From the NCBI GenBank assembly GCA_937959275.1, contig CALGLU010000022.1, positions 62,001-126,000 of the forward strand: a DNA stretch of 64,000 nucleotides. The letters are read 5' to 3'. Source of the stretch: an uncultured Saprospiraceae bacterium. GTDB lineage: Bacteria > Bacteroidota > Bacteroidia > Chitinophagales > Saprospiraceae. Shown piece after piece: positions 44,246 through 54,040 of the stretch. Position 1 is the stretch's first letter, and the number at the start of each line of letters is the position of its first letter. The position numbers and the translations under genes are program-made. The notes beneath the pieces are model-generated. The model searched no databases. It worked only from the letters and a program-made list of their open reading frames with translations, and was not told the origin of the DNA.

Positions 44246-45547
44246 ATGAGGCACTCTAAAAATTGGGCTGGAAATATTTCCTGGAATCCTACAGAAATCT
44301 TATTACCCTCAACGGAAGAAGAAATCCAACAGCTTGTGCTTAAAGCCATAAACAGTCATAAAAAGATCCGAATGATTGGGACAGGACATTCCTTCACAGC
44401 ACTTTGTCAGACTGATGATGTTTTGATCAGTTTGGACAACTATCAAGGTCTTCTTTCTATTGACAAAAGCAAATGTCAAGCAACAGTAAAAGCGGGTACG
44501 AAATTAAATACTCTCGGAGAATTATTGTTTACAGAAGGCATGGCAATGGAGAACTTAGGGGATATTGATGTACAATCTATTGCGGGAACAATCAGTACAG
44601 GTACGCATGGTACGGGAAAAGAACTGGGCACAATCAGTACTCAGGTCGTAGCGATGCAATTTGTGAATGGCAAAGGTGAACTAATTGAATGTTCTGTAAC
44701 TAAAAACCCAGAATTATTTAAAGTGGCACAAGTATCTTTAGGGACCTTGGGAGTTATTACGTCCATTACCTTACAATGTGTTCCCAAATACAAATTAGCG
44801 CTCTTATACAAGAAGGAAATCCTTGATCTTGTTGTGAATCAAATAGAAGATCGAAATGAAATAAATAGAAATTTTGAATACTATTGGTTACCCTATACAA
44901 ATTATGCATTTACAAAATCATCTAACATCGTAACTGATAGCGAACCTGATAAAAGCAATGTATTTAATTATTATTCTGAATATGTTTTAGAAAATTATGT
45001 CTTCAAGTTATTTTGTGAATTTGCTTATTTATTTCCATCAAAAAATGAAGCAATTTCTAAATTGACTGCGAGTTCATTTTCAGATGTCAAAAAAGTATTA
45101 CAAAGTCATAAGATATATGCGACTAAGCGCTTAATAAAATTTAAAGAAATGGAATATAATATTCCAGCAGCGGCCTTTAAAGAAGTTTGGAGGGATGTCA
45201 CGAAGATGGTTAATTCTAAACAGTTCAATATTCACTTTCCTCTAGAAGTTAGATTTGTTAAAGGAGATGCAATTCCCTTGAGTCCTGCTTATGGTAGAGA
45301 TTCGGCTTATATTGCTTGCCATGTGTATGCTAAAAAAGATAGTACGAAATACTTTACGGCACTAGAAGCCATATTTAGATCTTATGAAGGCAGGCCGCAT
45401 TGGGGTAAATTGAACACGATAACTGCTGATGACATTTCAGAGATGTATCCAGAATTTCCGACCTATCTTAGTCATCGAAAAGACCAAGATCCTAATCAAG
45501 TCTTTATCAGTCCATATCTTAACCAATTATTAGGTATTCAGAAATAG
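44246..45547 (+). CDS. D-arabinono-1,4-lactone oxidase family FAD-dependent oxidoreductase
   Basis: Flavoprotein of the vanillyl-alcohol-oxidase fold. The FAD-binding PCMH domain is visible: IRMIGTGHSFTALCQTDDVL (His48 is at the usual covalent-FAD position), and IAGTISTGTHGTGKELGTIS. The C-terminal ALO domain has HFPLEVRFVKGD and FRSYEGRPHWGKLNT. This family includes aldonolactone and alditol oxidases, but here the neighbours (OCD-like, aminotransferase, DSD1-like) point to an amino-acid or amino-sugar-type substrate. It starts six bases after the TetR stop and ends six bases before the next gene, so the three are one operon. Confidence 0.92.
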   Translation: MRHSKNWAGNISWNPTEILLPSTEEEIQQLVLKAINSHKKIRMIGTGHSFTALCQTDDVLISLDNYQGLLSIDKSKCQATVKAGTKLNTLGELLFTEGMAMENLGDIDVQSIAGTISTGTHGTGKELGTISTQVVAMQFVNGKGELIECSVTKNPELFKVAQVSLGTLGVITSITLQCVPKYKLALLYKKEILDLVVNQIEDRNEINRNFEYYWLPYTNYAFTKSSNIVTDSEPDKSNVFNYYSEYVLENYVFKLFCEFAYLFPSKNEAISKLTASSFSDVKKVLQSHKIYATKRLIKFKEMEYNIPAAAFKEVWRDVTKMVNSKQFNIHFPLEVRFVKGDAIPLSPAYGRDSAYIACHVYAKKDSTKYFTALEAIFRSYEGRPHWGKLNTITADDISEMYPEFPTYLSHRKDQDPNQVFISPYLNQLLGIQK

Positions 45548-45553
45548 CTAGAG

Positions 45554-46747
45554 ATGAGCATTAATTTTCAACAATTAAATCAGACACTCAAAAGTCAGCA
45601 ACGGGCTATTCCTAGTGTGATCATTGATTTAGATGCCTTGGATGAAAATATTGAACAATTACGGTTAGGCTTTCAGGATGGGCAAGCATTTAGAATTGTT
45701 GTTAAATCATTGCCATCAAGACAATTAATAGAGTACGTCATGGCTAAAACTCAAGCAACAAAATTAATGGTCTTCCATCAGCCATTTTTATCGGAGTTGT
45801 CTTCCTTTTGTTCAAGTGAAGTCGACATTTTATTGGGTAAACCAATGCCGATCAAAACTGCCGCATATTATTTCAAACATGTATCGCTAAATTTGCCATT
45901 TGATCCATTTTCTCAAATCCAATGGTTGGTAGACACTGAAAAAAGAATTGAAGAATATATAGGACTAGCTCAGCAATTAGATAAGCCGATTCGCTTAAAC
46001 TTAGAAATTGATGTAGGCTTGCATCGTGGCGGATTTTTATCCTTAGATACATTACGAAATGCCTTGAATTTGGTATCAAAAAACAAAGATTATGTAACGT
46101 TTAGCGGGTTAATGGGTTATGACCCTCATATCCCCAAAATACCTTCATTGTTGCGATCTCAAGAACGCTCTTTATCCTTGGCCAATGGATTTTATAATCA
46201 GTGCAAACGATTGATCAAACAAGACTTTCCTGAACTGTGGTTAGAGGATTTGACGTTTAATGGGGCAGGTAGTCCAACAGTATCACTTCACCAAAATGGC
46301 CAGTCTCCATTAAATGATATCTCTGCAGGCTCTTGTTTACTTAAGTCAACGAGTTTTGATGTACCAACGCTTACGGCATATAAACCAGCATGCTATATCT
46401 CTACACCCGTCTTGAAAAAGTTTAAAGAAACCAACCTTCCAGGCTTAGAAAAATTTAAATCTGTACTCAATCTTTTGAATTCGAGACATAAAGAAGCCTA
46501 TTTTATTTATGGGGGTTTTTGGCAAGCAGGTTATGTATATCCTAAAGGGATTAAACAAAATAAACTATTTGGTGCTTCGACAAATCAAACGATGTTAAAT
46601 ACGCCGGATGGAACGGATTTAGATATTGATGACTTTGTTTTCCTTCGACCACATCAGAGTGAATTTGTACTGTTACAATTTGGAAAATTACTGGTAGTTA
46701 GAGATTATAATATTGTCGATGAGTGGAACATACTTAATAATGAGTAG
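45554..46747 (+). CDS. alanine racemase N-terminal / D-serine-dehydratase-like enzyme
   Basis: PLP fold type III enzyme: barrel start PSVIIDLDALDENIEQL, the Schiff-base lysine Lys51 in RIVVKSLPS, LNLEIDVGLHRGGF, SGLMGYDPH, and FNGAGSPTVSLH. The C-terminal region follows the D-threonine aldolase/D-serine dehydratase (DSD1) pattern, although the zinc-ligand HxC motif of DSD1 is not obvious. FAD oxidase plus DSD1-like pairs recur in Gram-negative genomes. Six bases behind the oxidase. Reaction not assigned. Confidence 0.82.
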   Translation: MSINFQQLNQTLKSQQRAIPSVIIDLDALDENIEQLRLGFQDGQAFRIVVKSLPSRQLIEYVMAKTQATKLMVFHQPFLSELSSFCSSEVDILLGKPMPIKTAAYYFKHVSLNLPFDPFSQIQWLVDTEKRIEEYIGLAQQLDKPIRLNLEIDVGLHRGGFLSLDTLRNALNLVSKNKDYVTFSGLMGYDPHIPKIPSLLRSQERSLSLANGFYNQCKRLIKQDFPELWLEDLTFNGAGSPTVSLHQNGQSPLNDISAGSCLLKSTSFDVPTLTAYKPACYISTPVLKKFKETNLPGLEKFKSVLNLLNSRHKEAYFIYGGFWQAGYVYPKGIKQNKLFGASTNQTMLNTPDGTDLDIDDFVFLRPHQSEFVLLQFGKLLVVRDYNIVDEWNILNNE

Positions 46748-46823
46748 GCGCATTATATGCTGCATTCAGTTTGTGTTGGCAATGATTCCTTTACCAAGGC
46801 AAATTAGTTTCGCACAATGATGA

Positions 46824-49229
46824 TTAATTACAACCTTCAATTTTAGCTAAAAAGGTGGTATTCTCGCTCACCACAAATCCGCCATTCAAACTAACACACT
46901 CTCCAGCACTGTAAGTGATCGTTTCATTGATAACAGCAGTCGAATGTATTGTTTGACGCGCTTCATATAGACTATCAATCGATTGAGAAGCTGAAAAATG
47001 AAGCACATCTCTACAGGATGGATTACAAGTATCAGATGGAGGAGTGAGCTCTTGTAAATCATGGCCATTGGCTAATAGTTGCCACTTACCGTCTTCATCT
47101 ATATCGTCTTCCCAAACAACTATGTACTGTTGATTGTCGCTGAATGAAACAACAGGCCTTATCTGTTGCCCAGTGCCATCCTCATTAATTGTACGCTCAT
47201 CAAATAATAGAGAATTATTCTGCTTATAACCCTTGGCATTTATCTGAAAAAGCTCGTTTCCGTCAGAGTCGTCTTGCCAGCTAATGACATAATCGCCTGA
47301 ATTATTTTTACTAATATCTGGATGTTTCAATTGACCTGTTTGATCAGGTTTAACGATAAAATCTGTTCCGATTTTTTGTCCTGAACTATTGAAATGTGCA
47401 GCTAGTATCTGAAATTGACCATCGTTATCATTATCGTCTTCCCAGACGACTGTAAATACTTCGTTTTGGTCAATTGATACTTTTGGACTCATTTGCTGCC
47501 CAGCACCTATCCCATTAATTGTTATATCAGGAAAAAGCCTCGTATTACTGACAGCATCAAAACCTGCACCTAATAGTTGGTACGTATTATTCCCATCGCT
47601 ATCGTCTTCCCAAATGATGACGTATTTTCCATTTGGACTCACAGCGATATCAGGATTTAATTGCTGGCCATTAGCTATTTGATTCACTGTAAAGTCTGGT
47701 ATTGTTTTAGTGCTTGCATCCGCATTAAAGCCAGCAGCTTGTATTTGGTAAAAACCATTTTCGTCTGCATCATCCTGCCAAACAACAAGGAAGTTTCCAT
47801 TATCTTGAACACCCACTCGAGGTGTGAAATGTTGTCCATTCAGATTTGAATGAACGGCTATATCATCAAAGCGTCTAACTCCAAACTGATCAAAGCCAGC
47901 AGCTAAGATGTTGTATTTATTATTCGTATCATTATCATCTTCCCAAACCACGACAAAGTCACCATTTGAATTCATATCAATATGTGGTTTTAATTGTTGC
48001 CCTGCTGCTTTTTGATTTATAGTTATTGGAGAAAATTTTTCACAGCCATCTACATAAAAACCACGTGCATTAATTTGATAAAATCCATTACCGTCTCTAT
48101 CGTCCTCCCAAACAACTACAAAATCTCCATTCGCAGCGCTTGCAACTTCAGCTTTAAGTTGATCGCCGGCAAAAACTGTATTAACAGTCAAATCATTGAA
48201 TGTATTGGATAATTGAGTTCGCGTATACGAAGGTGTCAAATATGTATTTTGAATGGTAAATTTATGATCTTGGTGCTCTGGATTTGAGTTATAGTTTGCA
48301 TTATTAAAGGTATTAATACCTGGTATAACAGAGAAGCTTTCAACGTCAACTGTTCCTATGCTTGGCGTAAATTTTAGTTTGCGCATCCAACCATTACCAT
48401 AGTTCGTGTTAGTATTTTGCCATTTTTCTAATTGATAGTCGGTTAAAATTTCGTGCACACAATTGCCGCCATTCCCCGTTTTAGTCCTGTACCCTGTATC
48501 ACCAATATGTCCTGAAAATACAAACAAGACATTGCTATGTCTCCTTGCCAATTCATTCCATATATCATCACCGCTGCTGCCCGTAACATTATATGTGGTA
48601 TTGCAATTTTGAGTGTAACTTGTATTACTGCGTTGGTAACAATGAGTGGCTAAGATAATGTTATGATCAGGATGAGAACTGATTAATTGATCGGCCCAAC
48701 ACAATACTTGTTTGCTTGGAGCAAACTCTAAACTAATCACCATGAATTTGAAAGCGCCAGAGCTAAAGAAGCAATAATTATTAGCATTTTTATTTTCGTA
48801 TGATCCACCATACCAACTTTTATTTGCAAATCTCGATACTCCAAAGTATTGGCTATAGTTTTCTACACTTGCAGTATCTACAGCTCCATATCCAGGATAA
48901 TCGTGATTCCCAGGTATAACACTGTAGGGAATATCAGCCGCATCTAAGATGTCATGAGCGGCATCAGCGATCATCCATTCATTCACTGTATTCCAATGAG
49001 TCATATCACCCATATGAATGACAAATTGAATATTGTCTTCAGTTGAATGATCGGCTATCCACTGAGTTTGCATCTTGTAGGCATTAGGGAAAGAGGAAGT
49101 TCCATCCCTCAAAGCATAATATTGAGTGTCGGGTAAGAGGATGATTGAAAATGATTCAGGGTCATTAATGCTTGTACTTCCGCAGCATAAAAGGTATAGA
49201 CAACAAATATAAGTGGCGTTTTTAAACAT
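46824..49229 (-). CDS. secreted calcineurin-like phosphoesterase with seven WEDD repeats and coathanger C-terminus
   Basis: A 801-residue exported protein (leader MFKNATYICCLYLLCCGSTS). The phosphoesterase domain (about 25-300) has all dimetal motifs: PDTQYY, HMGDMTHWN, PGNHDYPGYG, LATHCYQ, and FSGHIGD. From about residue 353 to 720 there are seven ~52-residue repeats built on (G-D/N-F/Y)-x-V-x-W-(E/Q)-D-D-x-D-x-(N/D), possibly calcium-binding propeller blades. The last ~60 residues (TIHSTAVINETITYSAGE, SLNGGFVVSENTTFLAKIEGC) match the 3-coathanger-stack end found on other exported proteins in this window. A relative exists in the phylum; substrate unknown. Confidence 0.85.
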   Translation of the reverse strand: MFKNATYICCLYLLCCGSTSINDPESFSIILLPDTQYYALRDGTSSFPNAYKMQTQWIADHSTEDNIQFVIHMGDMTHWNTVNEWMIADAAHDILDAADIPYSVIPGNHDYPGYGAVDTASVENYSQYFGVSRFANKSWYGGSYENKNANNYCFFSSGAFKFMVISLEFAPSKQVLCWADQLISSHPDHNIILATHCYQRSNTSYTQNCNTTYNVTGSSGDDIWNELARRHSNVLFVFSGHIGDTGYRTKTGNGGNCVHEILTDYQLEKWQNTNTNYGNGWMRKLKFTPSIGTVDVESFSVIPGINTFNNANYNSNPEHQDHKFTIQNTYLTPSYTRTQLSNTFNDLTVNTVFAGDQLKAEVASAANGDFVVVWEDDRDGNGFYQINARGFYVDGCEKFSPITINQKAAGQQLKPHIDMNSNGDFVVVWEDDNDTNNKYNILAAGFDQFGVRRFDDIAVHSNLNGQHFTPRVGVQDNGNFLVVWQDDADENGFYQIQAAGFNADASTKTIPDFTVNQIANGQQLNPDIAVSPNGKYVIIWEDDSDGNNTYQLLGAGFDAVSNTRLFPDITINGIGAGQQMSPKVSIDQNEVFTVVWEDDNDNDGQFQILAAHFNSSGQKIGTDFIVKPDQTGQLKHPDISKNNSGDYVISWQDDSDGNELFQINAKGYKQNNSLLFDERTINEDGTGQQIRPVVSFSDNQQYIVVWEDDIDEDGKWQLLANGHDLQELTPPSDTCNPSCRDVLHFSASQSIDSLYEARQTIHSTAVINETITYSAGECVSLNGGFVVSENTTFLAKIEGCN

Positions 49230-49599
49230 CTGAGTAATCTACAAATATAATGTGATGTCACATTGGTTCCTATGGGAAACAAAGTGGAATAAATTAACTA
49301 GTGCAAGAGGAAATGCACAAGTCAAATTTATCTTGACAGAGCAATAGCCGCATCAATAATTTAAACGTAAAACAATGTACCGAAGAAATTATGCGCAACA
49401 TTGATGATGACCTGCTCTTGTGTCCATATCAATGTTAATTTTCCATCTTAAAATTAGGATTTATGATGTTTGTTAGAGATGATATAATTGGAGATGTGTG
49501 AGGAATACTTCATAATTATTAGTTACATTTAAATAGCTACATTTCTAGTTGTGATCATCATACCAGTTGTAATATCGTTTAATTTTTAAACAAAAATTC
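49230..49599. other. 370-base gene-free region between divergent genes
   Basis: Spacer between the start of the phosphoesterase gene and the P450 gene. It contains a copy of the shared palindromic core (49298-49343). No open frame of note. The P450 promoter is not obvious to me. Confidence 0.4.
49298..49343. repeat. degenerate copy of the CTTGACAGAGCA palindrome family
   Basis: ACTAGTGC at 49298-49305 and GTCAAATTTATCTTGACAGA with GCA (49321-49343) match parts of the hairpins at 20469-20506 and 28971-28998, but the middle (AAGAGGAAATGCACAA) is different. It lies upstream of both flanking genes, not downstream, so a terminator role is less likely here. Confidence 0.45.
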
Positions 49600-50766
49600 A
49601 TGAAAAATAGTGAGTTTCCAGATCCTTTTGATAAAGCTAGAAACGAGAAAGGTATCGGCAAAATGGACGATCAAAATGACCCTGTTGTCATGGTATTGAG
49701 ACATAAGGATGTAAAAGAATGTGCTCATAATTATAGCACGTTTATTTCAGGAGCTAAGCCTGGTCGAATTGTCGTTCCTTCTGAAGTTCACATTCGGGAT
49801 ACACGCCAAATTCCTTTTGAAGTGGATCCGCCAGTACATAAGGAATATCGGGATCTTTTAGAAGATTGGTTTAGACGGCCATTCCAAAAAGAGTATCATG
49901 AAAACTTATCAAAGCAAATAGATCGAATTGTTGAAGACATGTTGGGAAGGGATGCAGTTGAGGTCGTTACTGAGTTTGCATTGCCACTTCAATCGAGAGC
50001 CTTGACCTTATTGATAAATGTTCCATTTGAAGAAGCAGAAACTTGGATTTCATGGGGAACACATGTGTTTAGAAGTGATGACAACCCATTGGATAAAACA
50101 AAAGCGAATGTCCTATACGACTATCTGAATCAGCAAATTGAAAACGCCACAGAAAATCCTGGTGAAGATCTTTACTCTGTTCTATTGAATTCAGAATTTC
50201 AAGGAAGAAAATTGACTAAAGAAGAGATTAATGGCATCATGATTTTAACGTTTGCAGGAGGGCGTGATACCATAATTAATATGGTCACCAATACAATAGC
50301 TTATTTAGCGGAACATCCCGAATCAATAGAAAGACTGAGAAATGAACCAAAATTAATCCACAAAGCGACTGAAGAATTGGTTCGTTTTTTTTCTCCATTA
50401 ACGCATATGGGGCGCGTCGTTTCACAAGACACTACTGTTTGCGAGCATGCTATAAAACACAATAGTCGTATCTCCTTATGTTGGGCATCTGCTAATCGCG
50501 ATGCTTCTGTCTTTGAAAACCCAGATCAGGTCATGCTTGACAGAAAGCAGAATCCTCATGTTGCGTTTGGATGGAGTCATCACCAATGTTTAGGGGCTCA
50601 CCATTCTCGCAAGATTTTAAAAATTTTAATAAAGTCGATCACAGAGAAAATTCAATCCATTCAAATATTGGACTGTGAGGAAAAGGTCGAACACTTAGGT
50701 GAATTTGATCGAAAAGTTGGATTCGAAAAAATCAATGTGAAATTTCGTAAAAGGCAAAACAGCTGA
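49600..50766 (+). CDS. cytochrome P450
   Basis: Heme-thiolate monooxygenase, 388 residues, soluble bacterial type. I-helix oxygen-activation motif AGGRDT at 219-224, K-helix ExxR (Glu259-Arg262), and heme loop FGWSHHQCLGAHHSR with Cys330 as the ligand. The N-terminus has the short bacterial start without a membrane anchor. No ferredoxin or reductase gene is next to it, so electron partners come from elsewhere; a Rieske oxygenase gene lies 1.3 kb away on the same strand but is separated by the opposite-strand M16 gene. Substrate unknown. Confidence 0.94.
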   Translation: MKNSEFPDPFDKARNEKGIGKMDDQNDPVVMVLRHKDVKECAHNYSTFISGAKPGRIVVPSEVHIRDTRQIPFEVDPPVHKEYRDLLEDWFRRPFQKEYHENLSKQIDRIVEDMLGRDAVEVVTEFALPLQSRALTLLINVPFEEAETWISWGTHVFRSDDNPLDKTKANVLYDYLNQQIENATENPGEDLYSVLLNSEFQGRKLTKEEINGIMILTFAGGRDTIINMVTNTIAYLAEHPESIERLRNEPKLIHKATEELVRFFSPLTHMGRVVSQDTTVCEHAIKHNSRISLCWASANRDASVFENPDQVMLDRKQNPHVAFGWSHHQCLGAHHSRKILKILIKSITEKIQSIQILDCEEKVEHLGEFDRKVGFEKINVKFRKRQNS

Positions 50767-50814
50767 AATTGAATTGTAAATAAAAGGCGTGTATTAAAAT
50801 GATTAAAGTCTAAT

Positions 50815-52074
50815 CTATGCCTGAGTTGTCTTTTCTGTTATCAAGCGTTCATACACTAATTCGCTACAATTTTCTTCAATAAATAAAGTGTTCGCAATAT
50901 CTTGGATTTGTTTTATTGTCACTTGTTGGTATGCCTCCTTTTGCTTATTAATCATCGAAGCATCTCCCATAGCTTCAAAAAAAGCCAAACTCATCGCTCG
51001 ATTCAAAACACTCACTTCCGAAAAGCATAAACTGCTTTCAATCTTATGTTTGACCTTAGCCAGTTCATCTTCAGTGACACCGTTTTTTTTGATATCATCA
51101 AGTTCAATCCAAACGGCTTCAAGACCTTTTTCAATACTATGTTTATCTGATAATTTACCATCGATTAAAAACAAGCCGGGATCAGCAGTACCACTAATAT
51201 AGGCATCAATGCTACTGAAAATATCTTTGCCCTTATAGAGGCGCTGATAAAATCGACTAGAGCGACCATTTCCTAAAATATCTGAAAGTATATCGCAAGC
51301 ATAATAATCTGGGTCCATCCTCCCTCCTATGTGAAAGCCTAAAAATATAGCATCGGCAGGTATCGAATCTTGAACTCTGGCAGCCATTTTTGTCGTTTGT
51401 TTTTCTTCTTGCGGCAGCTGTCTTTTTGCAATTCGTTTTTTCGGGATATCATCAAACCATTTTTTGACTAGCCCGTAGCCTTTGTCTGCAGTGATATTGC
51501 CAGCAAGAACGATGATCGCATTATTAGGTGCATAGTGTTGTAAAAAAAACTGTCTAGCGTCTTCAAGAGATGATGTAGAGATGTGATCGGGCACTTTACC
51601 AATCGTAGGCCATTGATACGGATGAGATTGATATGCCAATGCTGATAGTTTATGCCAAGCTTCTCCATAAGGCACATTCAAGCAGGTCTCTTTAAATTCT
51701 TCAACAACTACTTTTTTTTGGACCTCAAAGCCTTTTTGGTCAAAGGCTAAATCTTGCATCCGATCGGCCTCTAGCCATAAGGCGATCTCAACATTTTCTG
51801 CTGGTAAGATGTCGTAAAAATTGGTGATGTCACTATTTGTAAAGGCGTTATTCTCTCCACCCGCTAACTGCAATGGCGTATCAAAGTCAGCAATATGCTT
51901 AGAGCCGCTAAACATTAAATGTTCGAAGAGATGTGCAAAACCAGTCCGATTTGGATCCTCATCTCTAGATCCTACATCATATAATATATTAACGGCGACC
52001 ATGGGCGTTGACATATCCTCATGAATGATGATGCGCAATCCGTTGTCTAATTGATATCGATTAAATTTAACCAT
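50815..52074 (-). CDS. M16 family zinc protease
   Basis: Insulinase/processing-peptidase family metalloprotease. The inverted zinc motif HLFEH (HxxEH) is in GFAHLFEHLMFSG near residue 50, with the downstream Glu in EVQKKVVVEEFKE. The ~420 residues cover one N-terminal active domain and one inactive M16_C domain (APNNAIIVLAGNITAD; IFLGFHIGGRMDPDYYA). I chose the ATG at 52074 (MVKFNRYQLDNGLRIII), because the frame's earlier ATG at 52098 adds an unlikely eight residues. No signal peptide, so possibly cytoplasmic or a homologue partner. Convergent with P450 and divergent from the Rieske gene. Confidence 0.92.
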   Translation of the reverse strand: MVKFNRYQLDNGLRIIIHEDMSTPMVAVNILYDVGSRDEDPNRTGFAHLFEHLMFSGSKHIADFDTPLQLAGGENNAFTNSDITNFYDILPAENVEIALWLEADRMQDLAFDQKGFEVQKKVVVEEFKETCLNVPYGEAWHKLSALAYQSHPYQWPTIGKVPDHISTSSLEDARQFFLQHYAPNNAIIVLAGNITADKGYGLVKKWFDDIPKKRIAKRQLPQEEKQTTKMAARVQDSIPADAIFLGFHIGGRMDPDYYACDILSDILGNGRSSRFYQRLYKGKDIFSSIDAYISGTADPGLFLIDGKLSDKHSIEKGLEAVWIELDDIKKNGVTEDELAKVKHKIESSLCFSEVSVLNRAMSLAFFEAMGDASMINKQKEAYQQVTIKQIQDIANTLFIEENCSELVYERLITEKTTQA

Positions 52075-52117
52075 AATTATAGCTGTAAATGTATACATTT
52101 AAACATCAGAAGTAAAT

Positions 52118-53206
52118 GTGAATATGAACTTTTCAATAGATAAAAATATAAGGGCCTCTCATACGATCACGACAGACTTTTATACCTCCGACGATATGTA
52201 TGAAGCCAGTAAAGAAAAGATCTTTGCCAAAGCCTGGATGTATGCAGGTGATGCCAGTTCAATACAATCGAATGGCTCTGTTTTCCCATTTACACTATTA
52301 AAGCATGTATTGGACGAACCATTAGTCTTGACACGAGATATGGATGGTCAAGTGCATTGCCTATCCAACGTCTGTACACACAGAGGTAAGGTGATTATCG
52401 AAGAAGCAGGAAGTAAGCAGCTTTTGAGCTGTGGCTATCATGGGCGCTGTTTTCGTCTTGACGGCCAGTTTAAAAGTATGCCTGAATTTGATGACGTTGA
52501 GAATTTTCCATCAGATGCGGATAACCTCCATCAACTTGATCTTGCAGAATGGCTGAGTTTATTATTTGTCAATCTAAGCCCTACAGTTCCATTTGCTGAT
52601 GTGATTCAACCTATACAAGATCGTGTAGGCTGGCTACCCTTCGACACTCTACAATTCGTAGAAGAGAAATCTAAAGATTATATCGTCAACGGTCATTGGG
52701 CCTTATATTGTGATAATTATTTAGAGGGCTTTCATGTCCCTTTTGTACATGCAGGTTTAAATGATGCCTTGGCTTTTGATGAATATGACTATGAAACGTA
52801 TCCGTATTGCAATCTTCAATTAGGTGTTGCCAAAGAAGGCGAACCTTGTTTTGATGTACCAACCGATCATCCTGATCATGGGCGGAATATATATGCCTAT
52901 TATTATTGGGTCTGGCCGAATATGATGTTTAATATTTATCCATGGGGATTATCCCTGAATATTATTGAACCAGTTGCTAAGGATTTAACATTGGTTAAAT
53001 TCAGAACATATCAATTTGAAGGGACGGAATTTGACTGGACAGCGAATCAAATTGATGTTACGGAGTTAGAGGATGAGGCTGTTGTAGAAAGTGTGCAGGA
53101 GGGTATTAAATCTAGGTTTTATACTAAGGGTCGCTTCTCGCCAAAGATGGAACGGTGTGTGCATCATTTTCATGGGTTGATTGCTGATGCGTTTAAGGAA
53201 AGTTGA
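52118..53206 (+). CDS. Rieske 2Fe-2S aromatic ring-hydroxylating type oxygenase, alpha subunit
   Basis: A 362-residue Rieske non-heme iron oxygenase. The Rieske cluster ligands are Cys86/His88 (SNVCTHRG) and Cys105/His108 (LSCGYHGRCF). The mononuclear iron site is in the C-terminal half, DNYLEGFHVPFVHAG (Asn200, His206, His211). Members of this size include carnitine and glycine-betaine demethylating oxygenases, so the substrate may be a quaternary amine rather than an aromatic ring. No reductase or ferredoxin gene is adjacent. The first codons (MNMNFSIDKN) are a weak start; Met3 is an alternative. Confidence 0.9.
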   Translation: MNMNFSIDKNIRASHTITTDFYTSDDMYEASKEKIFAKAWMYAGDASSIQSNGSVFPFTLLKHVLDEPLVLTRDMDGQVHCLSNVCTHRGKVIIEEAGSKQLLSCGYHGRCFRLDGQFKSMPEFDDVENFPSDADNLHQLDLAEWLSLLFVNLSPTVPFADVIQPIQDRVGWLPFDTLQFVEEKSKDYIVNGHWALYCDNYLEGFHVPFVHAGLNDALAFDEYDYETYPYCNLQLGVAKEGEPCFDVPTDHPDHGRNIYAYYYWVWPNMMFNIYPWGLSLNIIEPVAKDLTLVKFRTYQFEGTEFDWTANQIDVTELEDEAVVESVQEGIKSRFYTKGRFSPKMERCVHHFHGLIADAFKES

Positions 53207-53448
53207 TTTTGGATGGTTTTATCTGCTTGGTCGCTTGTACCCCTTGTTAAATCCGGTGGAGGCGAAATGATACTGATGAAGAGGAGAATTCGATAAACAT
53301 AGCTTTTAATTGGGTATCTCTTGATTTTACGCATTGTCTAGGGCAATACACCTACTTAACTTTCACAAAACATTAATAGTTTACCCTGAACATTAGTACA
53401 GTTTTTGCCCTTATACTTGTAAAACCATTTCACTAATAAAAAAAAACA

Positions 53449-54012
53449 ATGAAAAAAGCACTTATTTTCTTATTTAGCATAGCAACAATTTCTTTTGCGA
53501 CTGCTCAAAGCGTAAACATAGAAACCAGCACAGTCAATTGGGTTGGTACTAAAATTACAGGTTCTCACGAAGGGACGATTAACTTGTCTGCAGCAGACCT
53601 TCAACTGAATGACGGTCAATTAGTCGGCGGATCATTCACGATCGATATGACGTCACTCGCTGTTACAGATTTACAAGGTGGCGGAGCTAAAAAATTAGCT
53701 GGTCATTTGATGTCTGATGATTTCTTTGGCGTTGAAGCTCATCCTTCAGCAACATTGGTAATCACTGATGTCACAAAAGCTGGATTAAGAGATGAATTGA
53801 CTGTTACAGGAGATTTAACGATTAAAGGCGAGACTCACCCTGTTAGTTTCCCAGCATCTATTTCTGCAGAGAAAGCAGAAGCAAAAATTAAGATTGATAG
53901 AACAAAGTATGGAATCAAATATGGTTCTGGTTCTTTCTTTGATGATTTAGGAGATAAAGCCATCGACAATATGTTTGAATTAAATGTGTCACTTGATCTG
54001 ACTCAGGCTTAA
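53449..54012 (+). CDS. YceI family protein
   Basis: Periplasmic lipocalin-like YceI protein that binds polyisoprenoid molecules. The signal peptide MKKALIFLFSIATISFATAQ is followed by the full YceI domain: VNWVGTKITGSHEGTINLS, GSFTIDMTSLAVTD, HLMSDDFFGVEAHPSATL, and ELTVTGDLTIKGETHPVSFP. At 187 residues it is typical. A rho-independent terminator follows (54041-54065), so it is monocistronic. Confidence 0.95.
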   Translation: MKKALIFLFSIATISFATAQSVNIETSTVNWVGTKITGSHEGTINLSAADLQLNDGQLVGGSFTIDMTSLAVTDLQGGGAKKLAGHLMSDDFFGVEAHPSATLVITDVTKAGLRDELTVTGDLTIKGETHPVSFPASISAEKAEAKIKIDRTKYGIKYGSGSFFDDLGDKAIDNMFELNVSLDLTQA

Positions 54013-54040
54013 TCATAAAAGTTAAAAATTAAACTTAAAA

